From assembly GCA_910585275.1 (NCBI GenBank), contig CAJUCW010000019.1:1-64000 (forward strand): a stretch of 64,000 nucleotides of DNA, given 5' to 3'. A program made the translations under genes and the position numbers. Shown here piece by piece: positions 51,207 through 59,691 of the stretch. Each line of letters starts with the position of its first letter. Positions within the stretch are counted from its first letter, which is position 1. The notes under the pieces were generated by a model. That model had not been told where the DNA came from. It was given only the letters and a program-made list of their open reading frames with translations, and ran no database searches. The stretch comes from an uncultured Muribaculaceae bacterium. Its GTDB lineage: Bacteria; Bacteroidota; Bacteroidia; Bacteroidales; Muribaculaceae.

Positions 51207-53273
51207 TTATCTGGTTGACTTGTGGGTGATGACAAGTTTCATACCCGGATTGTCGATTTCGATTTTGCCGAGGCGTCCGAGCACCGACTGTCCGAGTAGG
51301 AGAGGGGCCTTCTGGTTGCGCACCACAGAGGCACGCACGTTTTCCAGTTCGTGGCCTCCGAAATTGACGGTACGCAAGTTTACGAGGGTTCCCTCCGTGA
51401 TGTAGCCGTTGGCATCCATATATCGTGCAGACCCGACGATGTCAGTGGGTTTGATATAATCGTTCTTCAACATGAAATTTGCTTCGACCATCGACATCGT
51501 GACGTCTGAGGCTCCCGTATCGAACACAAAATGAAGCGGCAAACCGTTGATGGAACATTTCACTTTCGTTACGCCACCCTCCTTCGTGAAAGGAATTTCG
51601 AATGTTTCGGTCTTGTATTCTGTCGTATTGTTGCCCCTTTCTGCTCCATCGCCAACCGGAGTCGGGATCCCTTTTTCCATGATTTCCTTATATTCCGGCA
51701 TATCCCTCAGGCAATCAAGGTCATAATCAATTTCGAAATGGATAAAATTGTTATAGCCTTCGGCAATGGCTTGGTTAAGATATAAAACGGCTTCCTGTTT
51801 TTTCCCAAGCCGGGCATATATACAGGCGGCGTTGTAAAGCGTGCCGCTACGGTCGGTAGTGTCGTTATCGAGAATATACTGCATTGTTTCGATTGCCTTT
51901 GCAGTGTTTCCCAGTCCGGAATAGGCGAAGGGAGTCCATGAAGAGGCTGATAAAACCGAATCTTTCTCAACCTTCAGCAACATTTCGTAGTCCTTTTTCG
52001 CTTTTTCTGTATTTCCCGAGAGGCGGTAGGCGTCACCGCGCCTCATCAGCAAATAGGGATATTCTTCCACGGAAGGGGCCAATACAACGACGGTGTTAAA
52101 GTCTTCGATGGCCTCCTTGTAGCGTCTTGAATCCAGTAGGTCATTTGCCCGGAAGAGATAAGCCATGGGATATTCGGGATAATATGCCACATATTTGTCT
52201 CGTTCTACAATAGATTCCTCGTATCGTCCGAGACGTGTGAGTATGTCAGCCTTAAGGTTAATAATGTCGAAATCCTCTTGATTGATGGCGAGGGCGCGGT
52301 CGGCATAATCCAAAGCACGCGGGTAGTCTTTTTTGGTTACATAACATTTTGAAATATTCACGAGGAATATAGAATTGGCATCCAGGGAATTTGCCTTTTC
52401 ATAATAAGAAATGGATTCGTCGATATCATTGAGTGAGGAAGAAATTATTGCAAGACAATAGGGCCAATATGCATTGGTCGGTTGTTTTGTGGTTTGAATT
52501 TTGAGCTTGGTCTTCATAATGTCCGCCGCCTTTTCCGGAAGGGTTTGCATCAGGTAGAAAGCCTTATTGTCACGGTCAATATCCAAGGCTTTTATGATAT
52601 CGTTGGTGGCCTCGTTCCACTTCTTCCTGCCGATATTGGTGTCGGCGCGAAACGAATAGCCCGAGGAATAGTCAGGAGCGAGCTTGATTACATAGTCAAA
52701 CTGCGAAAGGGCATCGTCCCAACGTTGTTCGGCGTTGGCGTTCCTTCCGATTCCCATATACCCCATCACGTCGCCTTGGTCAAGCTCTATCATTTTCCGA
52801 TAGTCGGCATCCGAGAGCGCATAGTTCTTTTGTTCGTAATGGATTTGTCCCCTCCCTTCATAGAATTTTGAATTGGAAGGGTCGGTCTGAATCGCTCTGG
52901 CAAGATCGTCGAGCGCTTTTATGGTGTCGCCGGTGGCTGCATATATCTCTGCCCGGGAGGCAAATGACAACGAACGCCACTCTTTGTCCTTCTTCGGTAT
53001 ATATTTAAGAGAATTGTCGATAGCAGACAATGCCATTCCATAATCTTGGTTGGTATAGCGAAGGTAAGAGATATAGACGTAAGCATAGCCGTTGTCCGGA
53101 TGTTCCGACAGTTCGCGGTTAAACCAGTCCAAGGCGTCGTCATACTTTTGCTCGTTATACGCTTCCACACCACGGGTATAAGCGTATGTGTCAGGCTGCT
53201 TGGTCTCCGCCTTCGCACAAAACGGCATATAGGCGACAAATAAAGAAAACAAAATAATAGCCTTGTATCTCAT
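51207..53273 (-). CDS. Exported TPR protein with C-terminal retropepsin-like aspartic protease domain
   Basis: 688 residues with a signal peptide (to about PFCAKAE). About fourteen tetratricopeptide repeats (AEIYAATGDTIKALDDLARAIQ, AYLFRANDLLDSRRYKEAIEDF) occupy residues 25-520. A linker GAERGNNTTEYKTETFE precedes the retropepsin-like domain (about 560-688). That domain carries the catalytic FDTGASDVTMSMVEANFML (Asp about 585) and the C-terminal VVRNQKAPLLLGQSVLGRLG. Such domains normally dimerise. It is probably periplasmic. This is the intact paralogue of the interrupted gene at 43529-45586 and shares its upstream block and its 190-bp 3' segment. Confidence 0.87.
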   Translation of the reverse strand: MRYKAIILFSLFVAYMPFCAKAETKQPDTYAYTRGVEAYNEQKYDDALDWFNRELSEHPDNGYAYVYISYLRYTNQDYGMALSAIDNSLKYIPKKDKEWRSLSFASRAEIYAATGDTIKALDDLARAIQTDPSNSKFYEGRGQIHYEQKNYALSDADYRKMIELDQGDVMGYMGIGRNANAEQRWDDALSQFDYVIKLAPDYSSGYSFRADTNIGRKKWNEATNDIIKALDIDRDNKAFYLMQTLPEKAADIMKTKLKIQTTKQPTNAYWPYCLAIISSSLNDIDESISYYEKANSLDANSIFLVNISKCYVTKKDYPRALDYADRALAINQEDFDIINLKADILTRLGRYEESIVERDKYVAYYPEYPMAYLFRANDLLDSRRYKEAIEDFNTVVVLAPSVEEYPYLLMRRGDAYRLSGNTEKAKKDYEMLLKVEKDSVLSASSWTPFAYSGLGNTAKAIETMQYILDNDTTDRSGTLYNAACIYARLGKKQEAVLYLNQAIAEGYNNFIHFEIDYDLDCLRDMPEYKEIMEKGIPTPVGDGAERGNNTTEYKTETFEIPFTKEGGVTKVKCSINGLPLHFVFDTGASDVTMSMVEANFMLKNDYIKPTDIVGSARYMDANGYITEGTLVNLRTVNFGGHELENVRASVVRNQKAPLLLGQSVLGRLGKIEIDNPGMKLVITHKSTR

Positions 53274-53302
53274 AATTTATGATATTAATAAAGATTGTTT
53301 CA

Positions 53303-53340
53303 CAAAGTTAAATACCTCCCGCCTCAAAAAGGTAAACACA
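53303..53340 (-). promoter_or_regulatory. Upstream block of the intact TPR/retropepsin gene
   Basis: CAAAGTTA (53303-53310) is a minus-strand TAACTTTG 30 bp before the ATG. The following 30 bp (ACCTCCCGCC core) match the paralogue's upstream region at 45622-45659. A CATTGTAAACAATG palindrome lies just beyond (53345-53358). No TTTG stands at the -33 distance. Confidence 0.45.
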
Positions 53341-53409
53341 CTGCCCATTGTAAACAATGACGTTATAGCAATGGCAAGTTTATATCTTATAATATGATGT
53401 GACATACAA

Positions 53410-54189
53410 TTATCTCAGGTAACGACTTAATTCATCATTGGAGAAAATAATATCAACGCTCTCTCCACTGGTGTCTCCATAGTAATGATATACAAATCCT
53501 TTATCAAGAGATTTTATGATACCGAGTTGTTTTTTCATAAGTGGATCTTTGAATATCTCCTTCATATTTTGCTTGATTTCATCTTGAGCATATTTCAAAG
53601 CAGATATATCATACATGTCCTCATCAATTCGACAAGCATATACTATGTTAGCACCGTCATCGTATGCTTTTACCATTTCCATCCCTTCGTCTACAAGATA
53701 TGGACATCTTGAATTTTCTATCGCCAGCTGATTTTCCAGTAGCATCTTGTTTATTTCTTCATCTGTCATAGGAGTGTCTCTGATTTCTTTAAGGTCATCA
53801 AGAGAAAGATTCACCTTGAAACTCTTTCCTGTGGAGGCACTCTTATACGTGATGGAGAGACCTGCACCAGCCTTAATCATTTGTTTCAGCATTTCTCTTG
53901 ATTCTCCTTTAGAGAATGATAGTTTCATTGACTGAAGAGCCATTTGCTCATTATTCTTCAGAGCCTCGATGCTTAGCATATCATCGTGAAGCGAGAAATA
54001 CAATTGCACTTCTTTAGCCTTTTCGTCATATTTCATACTGAGCATGTCTCCAATCATGCCCATATTGACTGGGCATTGTTTGTCTGCGGCTTCAATTTCG
54101 CGTTTCAGCCTCTTCACATTTTCATTCTCGCAGCTGGTGAAGCACACCATTACAGCGAACATCGAAAGAATGAGTAATAGCTTTTTCAT
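53410..54189 (-). CDS. Putative lipoprotein with two copies of one domain
   Basis: 259 residues from MKKLLLILS (54189), whose ATG overlaps the preceding stop (ATGA); the upstream Met at 54213 lies inside that gene. The signal ends in VCFTSC, a slightly atypical lipobox. The mature protein repeats one domain. Residues about 35-135 start CPVNMGMIGDMLSMKYDEKAKEV and end SFKVNLSLDDLKEI. Residues about 158-258 start CPYLVDEGMEMVKAYDDGANIV and end SVDIIFSNDELSRYL. No family recognised. It is the last gene of the long GTPase/subtilisin run and probably sits in the periplasm. Confidence 0.72.
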   Translation of the reverse strand: MKKLLLILSMFAVMVCFTSCENENVKRLKREIEAADKQCPVNMGMIGDMLSMKYDEKAKEVQLYFSLHDDMLSIEALKNNEQMALQSMKLSFSKGESREMLKQMIKAGAGLSITYKSASTGKSFKVNLSLDDLKEIRDTPMTDEEINKMLLENQLAIENSRCPYLVDEGMEMVKAYDDGANIVYACRIDEDMYDISALKYAQDEIKQNMKEIFKDPLMKKQLGIIKSLDKGFVYHYYGDTSGESVDIIFSNDELSRYLR

Positions 54190-56231
54190 GATCTTTTCAT
54201 CTTTTCCTCCCATGATTTGAGAGGCTTTGAGTTGTTGGTTGAGTTTGATTTTTTACTATTTGAAGGCGCGGGTATGGTCCGATATTGGCTTTCTACAACC
54301 TGCCATGGATCTTTTGCTTTAAACTTCTCCTGAATATTATATATCTCTTGCATTACCCTACTTGCAACAAGTTGTGTGCCAAATGAAATATAGAATTCAG
54401 ATAAAAGATTTTGCTTTGTTCCTTGATTATAGTTCTGCCTTCCGGTAATCCAGATATCCATACCATTATCATCTTTAATTGTTAGAATCTCCTTTTTGCC
54501 TCCTTGTTCCCACTTGCCAGAATAATGGCTCCAATATCCAGTAGTATATAACGTAGCCTTAGACAAATCTATCTTAAGGACATCTTCATCAATGTATCCC
54601 CAATCACTTCTATAACCGAAACCAAATTTGAGAATAAGAAAATGGCCTTGAAGTTCTGCGGTCACATAGTTTGTTTCATAAATGCAGGAGTGATATTGAG
54701 GATTTAACGGATTACACACTTTGATATTTGATGAGTATGTTCTCAGGTAATTATTTAGTGTGGTAAGGCTTTGCGCCCTGACAAGAACACAACTCATAAC
54801 AAATAGAATGGCGAGAAAGAATCGTCTTATCATTTTTGTTTCATTTTTTCTTCCCAAGAAGGAAGCGTTTTTTGTCCCCACCTTTTTAGCCTTAGGCTGG
54901 GGCTTTTGAGAAGATCGTTTTTGAGACCTGTTAACTGATGTTGAAGACATCGAATGTATAAGGTTACGAAGTTCTGTAGCCTTGTTTGAGTTACGCGTAG
55001 TCCCTCTGCCGTATTGATAACAATTTGCTAAATACTCAATTACATTAGATCGCATACCTTCATCAATTTCTTCAGCTTCAAATGCTTTAGATAGATATCT
55101 GAATGCCTTATTATAATCTTTCGAAATGCTTTCTAATCCATCATAATACAACATTCCTCCAACTGCTAAGGACCAGGAGTCTTCATTTTCACATGCTAAA
55201 TTCAGCCATCTTAAACCTTCTGATAAATTCTCGGCCACTCCATTTCCGGCTAAATACATATATGCTACAATACCTTGCGCCTGAGCATTGTCATCCTTAG
55301 CTGCCTTCATATACCAATCAAATGCTGAAGGTAAATTGTATATTGATGAATTTTCATCCGCATATAATCTTCCGATATGAAAATATCCCATTGAATTGCC
55401 ATGAGTCCTGGCATTTTCATAATACTTTTTTGCTTCCCATAAACTTTGGGATACACCCCAGCCATTTTCATAGCATAGTCCAAGTAGTATTTCGGCATCG
55501 GAATTGTCTTGATTAACAGCTTTTCTTAGCCAATTAAGACCTATCTCATATTTATCATTCCTAAGCGCATCCTTAGCCATAGCGACTTGTGCTAAATCAA
55601 ATCCAAGATCTGCTGATTTTCTATAATAAGATAGAGCCTCTGACTCATCTTTTTCAACTCCTACGCCATTTTCATAGCATTCTCCTAACCAATATAATCC
55701 AGCTGAATTATTCTGTTCAGCAGCTTTTCTAAACCAATAAGTGGACAAAAAGCTATCGCTATTAATTCCTAAGCCAAATAGATACGCAAAACCCATGTGA
55801 ACCTGGTCATCTGAATCTCCATCAATTGCGGCTTTTTTATACCATTTGACGGATTCTACTGAATCTTTTGGAACACCAATTCCATTTTCATAACACCGAG
55901 CTAAAGCATACTCTCCAGAGGGGTCTCCAGCATCAGCCGCTTTTTTATACCATTTAAAAGCAGTATAAGAATTGGCTTCAGTTCCTTCTCCATTCTCGTA
56001 ATACCATCCTACATTATATTGAGCAGCTACAGAACCATTATTAGCAGCTTGTTGAGTCCAATATAGTGCTTTTGCTCTATCTTGGGCGATATAATGATAA
56101 CATAATGCTAACTCAAACTGTGCCTCAACATTTCCTGTTTGGGCGGCATTATATAAATCAGTTGAATAAGTCTGTCCTAATAGATTAAGACAGACTCCCA
56201 AAAATATCGTGATGACAGAGAGCTTCTTCAT
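54186..56231 (-). CDS. Exported Sel1-repeat protein fused in frame to a second secreted protein
   Basis: 681 residues. Part one (1-466): signal peptide (FLGVCLNLLGQT) and about eleven Sel1 repeats (AALYW-type, e.g. KWYKKAADAGDPSGEYALARCYENG). Part two (467-681) opens with what is clearly another signal peptide, MIRRFFLAILFVMSCVLVRAQ (from 54833), then a beta-rich domain and the end SWEEKMKRS. Shifting frame by one base at the A6 run (54873-54868) would end part one with TLPSWEEKMKQK and a stop overlapping the second ATG (ATGA). The fusion is therefore probably a frameshift joining two coupled genes. Starts 1 bp into the preceding stop. Confidence 0.75.
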   Translation of the reverse strand: MKKLSVITIFLGVCLNLLGQTYSTDLYNAAQTGNVEAQFELALCYHYIAQDRAKALYWTQQAANNGSVAAQYNVGWYYENGEGTEANSYTAFKWYKKAADAGDPSGEYALARCYENGIGVPKDSVESVKWYKKAAIDGDSDDQVHMGFAYLFGLGINSDSFLSTYWFRKAAEQNNSAGLYWLGECYENGVGVEKDESEALSYYRKSADLGFDLAQVAMAKDALRNDKYEIGLNWLRKAVNQDNSDAEILLGLCYENGWGVSQSLWEAKKYYENARTHGNSMGYFHIGRLYADENSSIYNLPSAFDWYMKAAKDDNAQAQGIVAYMYLAGNGVAENLSEGLRWLNLACENEDSWSLAVGGMLYYDGLESISKDYNKAFRYLSKAFEAEEIDEGMRSNVIEYLANCYQYGRGTTRNSNKATELRNLIHSMSSTSVNRSQKRSSQKPQPKAKKVGTKNASFLGRKNETKMIRRFFLAILFVMSCVLVRAQSLTTLNNYLRTYSSNIKVCNPLNPQYHSCIYETNYVTAELQGHFLILKFGFGYRSDWGYIDEDVLKIDLSKATLYTTGYWSHYSGKWEQGGKKEILTIKDDNGMDIWITGRQNYNQGTKQNLLSEFYISFGTQLVASRVMQEIYNIQEKFKAKDPWQVVESQYRTIPAPSNSKKSNSTNNSKPLKSWEEKMKRS

Positions 56232-56977
56232 TATAACTGTAAACGTTCAATCAAATCTGAAAAATCAACGGTCGGTTTTGTCGCTTTAGTTAAGCGGCCT
56301 TTTGCTATTGAAAGGATCTCATCCAAATAGATTATTGAGAATTGATGTCCCTGACTATCTTTGATATATCTATTCTGATTGATACTTTGCAACGCAGAAG
56401 AACGCCATTCGTCAAACTCAAACTTGTTCTCCCTTCTGTTATCTGACTGTAAAGACTGCATTAATTCTTGAACGTCAAGTAAGTAGAAGCGATACTGACG
56501 AAGCCACGATAGAACTTCGCTACACTCATTTCTAAGATTTACATTAGAAATACCATTGAATAGTTCTATTGCTTCGTTGACCTTTTCTTGATTATATGGC
56601 AATTGGAGTCTGCCATTTGCATATCGAAGCCGAACCATATCAAGAGCAGCCACTTCTTTTCTAAGACTTATGATCTCATTGGATTGAAAACTAATACTAT
56701 CTTTCAATGCTACTATTATGGAATCACTGCCTTGATGAAGCTCACTTATACTTCTTATTTGGCCCCTTAATTGTTCAATAACAGAATCTTGCCCTCTCAA
56801 TGCGTTATTAATGGAATCAATTGTTACTTGATTATTTTCAATAACAGAGGAAAGAGAGTCCATCCTTGCTTTCACCATCTCGTATTCCGACATCGACATG
56901 GTAACAGTCGCGTCCTGCGCGTTGGCTGAATATCCAAAGGTGAATATCAAAAGTAATACAAGACTTACTATCTTCAT
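56231..56977 (-). CDS. Exported coiled-coil protein
   Basis: 248 residues with a signal peptide (LLLIFTFGYSANAQ). A heptad-rich coiled coil runs from about residue 25 to 110 (MVKARMDSLSSVIENNQVTIDSINNALRGQDSVIEQL, a repeat of V/I/L every three to four positions). A helical C-terminal half (about 115-248) follows. No family recognised. It is probably periplasmic and may bridge complexes. It starts 9 bp after the preceding gene and its stop shares a base with the Sel1 gene start, so all are likely on one transcript. Confidence 0.7.
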   Translation of the reverse strand: MKIVSLVLLLIFTFGYSANAQDATVTMSMSEYEMVKARMDSLSSVIENNQVTIDSINNALRGQDSVIEQLRGQIRSISELHQGSDSIIVALKDSISFQSNEIISLRKEVAALDMVRLRYANGRLQLPYNQEKVNEAIELFNGISNVNLRNECSEVLSWLRQYRFYLLDVQELMQSLQSDNRRENKFEFDEWRSSALQSINQNRYIKDSQGHQFSIIYLDEILSIAKGRLTKATKPTVDFSDLIERLQL

Positions 56978-56986
56978 AAGAACACT

Positions 56987-57847
56987 TTAGTTTTTATAAT
57001 ATTCTACTGCTGCGTTATAATATCTTGAAGCATCTGCCTCTAAGTCAGAGAGACTTCGAGATTCTCCGTAGACAGATTGTGCGTTCTGTTTATATTCCTT
57101 CAGAGCGGCAACAACATTGTCAGATAATACATCATAACTATCAGTAGAATAACTATAGTAGTTTGCAAGAGTATTGACTTTTGCTCGTAGTGCAGCATAA
57201 TGTGATGCCTCTAAACGACTGGGTAGGCTATTAAGAGCTTTCATCAATGCCGCATTATTCTTTAGATAATCATCTTGTTTATATTGATTGGCTTTGCTGA
57301 TTCGTGAGCGGGCTTCGCCCAAACCTGAATAACTAATCCTATTGGATAGAGATTTGGCTTCCTGATATTTGCCTATAGTCTTTAGTATGATAGAGAATCG
57401 ACCATCTGACTCCGCATAATTATCCATGATTTTACGAGAGCCGTCCTCTATTGTCAACTTGCGTAGTTGAGCAATTCGATCCTCCATCCATTTGTGTTCA
57501 CTTTCATCCCAAACCGATTTCTGGAATTGTCCAAAACAATACTGAGCGAATTTTGGTGAATATACACCGATTATTTCAGTGTATTCCTGATCAAAAAACT
57601 TATCATCAATACTTGACTCTTCCTTAAATCTATGAGCAAGGTCTGTAAGCGTTGCAAACTCGCGTTCAAGGTTATCGGAATCGACTTTTTTGAATCCTTC
57701 TATTTTCTGGTTGAGAGCCAACTCATATTGATTCTTGAACTCCAAATCTTGAGGCGGAGATACGATTGTCTTCATGAAGAGCAATACACCTCCAATCGCT
57801 ATTATAACAGCGACAACAAGAAGTAATATTTTAACTGAATTGTTCAT
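56987..57847 (-). CDS. Membrane-anchored all-helical protein
   Basis: 286 residues. One membrane helix at about 6-27 (ILLLVVAVIIAIGGVLLFMKTIV) precedes a wholly alpha-helical domain with regular polar repeats (YELALNQKIEGFKKVDSDNLE, EARSRISKANQYKQDDYLKN, LSDLEADASRYYNAAVEYYKN). No enzymatic motif is present. The first base of its ATG is the last base of the stop codon of the GAP1-like gene, so translation is likely coupled. Family unknown; a scaffold or sensor role in the membrane complex of this operon is inference. Confidence 0.68.
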   Translation of the reverse strand: MNNSVKILLLVVAVIIAIGGVLLFMKTIVSPPQDLEFKNQYELALNQKIEGFKKVDSDNLEREFATLTDLAHRFKEESSIDDKFFDQEYTEIIGVYSPKFAQYCFGQFQKSVWDESEHKWMEDRIAQLRKLTIEDGSRKIMDNYAESDGRFSIILKTIGKYQEAKSLSNRISYSGLGEARSRISKANQYKQDDYLKNNAALMKALNSLPSRLEASHYAALRAKVNTLANYYSYSTDSYDVLSDNVVAALKEYKQNAQSVYGESRSLSDLEADASRYYNAAVEYYKN

Positions 57848-59691
57848 TAGTTGAGATTCTTAACATCAAACTTGTTTTCGTTCGTTTTGGCAGCCTCTTT
57901 GCTTTTCTCTGTGGGATTTGTTGTTGTCGTGGGAGGCGTTTGAGGTTTTGTACTTGTTTTCGGTGTCTGATCTCTATCTAACCAATTTGTGTAATTAGTC
58001 AAATTGATTTTATAATCTTCAGGCGACGTATTGAAGGTGGGATTATGAGGTCCTTGTTTGGGATTCCATCCCTTATCAAAATTCTTTTTGGCTACCTTCG
58101 CAACCTTATTAAAATTACTACTTTCCTTTAGCTTTTCTTTCCATGTATAGCCGAGTTCATACGTTTCCATATTATTAAGGTCATCGAAGAGACCCTGTAA
58201 ATCTGGGTATTTTTCCAACTCGCTTTTTTCCCACACATCATGAGAATCAAGATAGTTTATAGCAGCTCTGTGATCTATGGGAGAGGTCTGATCAACGATT
58301 ATATTATCTGTATTCTCTACATTTTGCCTATTGTCAATAGCATTCTGTGATTGTGTTTCTATAGTTGTGCGTTTAGCTTCTTTAGAAACAGCTTCTATCC
58401 ATGGGAAGTCTGGAGAGGTCTGGAATTCAACACTATTCCACCATCCGATAAATAATACGATTAACCATAGCGCAACTGCCACTCCGAATCCAATGAGGCG
58501 CTGTAGCCACACATTGCCAGGCATATATTCAAGATAACCGTCATTCTCAATGTATCCTTTTATGGGCGATTCGTAACGGTTAATGCCTTTACCGGCAATA
58601 GATATTTCACCGGTAGATCCATTCTTCAAATGGATTTTCTTCCGAAATTCCTCAATTTTACGATCTAAGACTATAGAAAGTCTGTTATTTCCAAGGAGTC
58701 TAACCTTAGATTTGAAAGTGTCGTAGCCATTTGCTGTGATAACAACATATGCGTTTTCACATTCATCCTCACTAAAGACGTAAGGTCGTGTTGTTATATC
58801 AACATCATTGACACTGATTTTGACTCTGTCGTTAAGATCCTTACTAGACTCAGATTTAACGTCAAAATTGGCCGTAGATATTTTTTTACGCCATACAGCT
58901 TTTGGGAGGACACATACTTGGCCGTCAGTTTCTGCTGTAACCATAAAACTGATGGGTTCATATCCATCTCGTTCGGCAAGCAAAGTAATAGTCTGACCTT
59001 TATTCAGCAAAATTGCATCGTTGAATACCTGCCTTGAAGATAGCTGTAGAGTGACGAATCTCCCGAGTTTGTCTTGGATTTCTCTCGTAGTTGGTGGAAT
59101 AAGAGTAATTAAAGCTGACAGTTTTTTTGAACTAACATCCTCTGCATCTATAACTGCATCTATATCTGATGTAAGAAAGATCGCGTTGTATTCTGAATAA
59201 TACGACTGGTATCTATTTTCTCCGAGAAGCTCTTCGAGTGAATAGATTACTGTATCACGCTTGGCAAATTTGCCATCTTTTTTCGACGCCTCATATCGGG
59301 CGCTTATACTTTTGGTTTCGTATTCTTTTCCAAACAGGGCTTTCAATTCTGCGTCATCAGGTAATTCAGTAGCTGAAATGAGTTTCTTGACTTTTGAGAT
59401 GACCGAATTTACTTCCTGTCCAGTAATTATCAAATTACTGGGAATATGTATCCATCCTGCGACATTGTCCCATGAGCGCCCGGATACTGTTCGAGCCACT
59501 GTGAGCAAACAAGCATCTTCAGTAAAAGACACAAAGACAATAATCTTCGAATGATCTGAAACCATCGAAGGAATGTGCTTGAGAATGTCCCTAACATCAA
59601 TAACTCGCTTGGCCCAGTCTCCACCGTTTATGGCGATAGGTTGCCCACTACCTGCGCTTGTGATTTTGATTGCGATTCCTATTTTGCTCAT
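57847..59691 (-). CDS. Membrane protein with GTPase-associated-protein-like N-terminus
   Basis: 614 residues. The first 200 or so (IAINGGDWAKRVIDVRDILKH, GRSWDNVAGWIHIPSNLIITGQEV, KLISATELPDDAELKALFG) are reminiscent of the GAP1-N domains found next to GTPases in predicted conflict systems; this is a tentative match. Two PEGA/carboxypeptidase-regulatory-like strand repeats follow (about 215-360; LLNKGQTITLLAERDGYEPISF, ENAYVVITANGYDTFKSKVRL). One membrane helix lies at about 405-425. A Thr/Pro/Lys-rich tail ends it. Its ATG overlaps the GTPase stop by 4 bp, strong support for partnership with that GTPase. Confidence 0.72.
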   Translation of the reverse strand: MSKIGIAIKITSAGSGQPIAINGGDWAKRVIDVRDILKHIPSMVSDHSKIIVFVSFTEDACLLTVARTVSGRSWDNVAGWIHIPSNLIITGQEVNSVISKVKKLISATELPDDAELKALFGKEYETKSISARYEASKKDGKFAKRDTVIYSLEELLGENRYQSYYSEYNAIFLTSDIDAVIDAEDVSSKKLSALITLIPPTTREIQDKLGRFVTLQLSSRQVFNDAILLNKGQTITLLAERDGYEPISFMVTAETDGQVCVLPKAVWRKKISTANFDVKSESSKDLNDRVKISVNDVDITTRPYVFSEDECENAYVVITANGYDTFKSKVRLLGNNRLSIVLDRKIEEFRKKIHLKNGSTGEISIAGKGINRYESPIKGYIENDGYLEYMPGNVWLQRLIGFGVAVALWLIVLFIGWWNSVEFQTSPDFPWIEAVSKEAKRTTIETQSQNAIDNRQNVENTDNIIVDQTSPIDHRAAINYLDSHDVWEKSELEKYPDLQGLFDDLNNMETYELGYTWKEKLKESSNFNKVAKVAKKNFDKGWNPKQGPHNPTFNTSPEDYKINLTNYTNWLDRDQTPKTSTKPQTPPTTTTNPTEKSKEAAKTNENKFDVKNLN

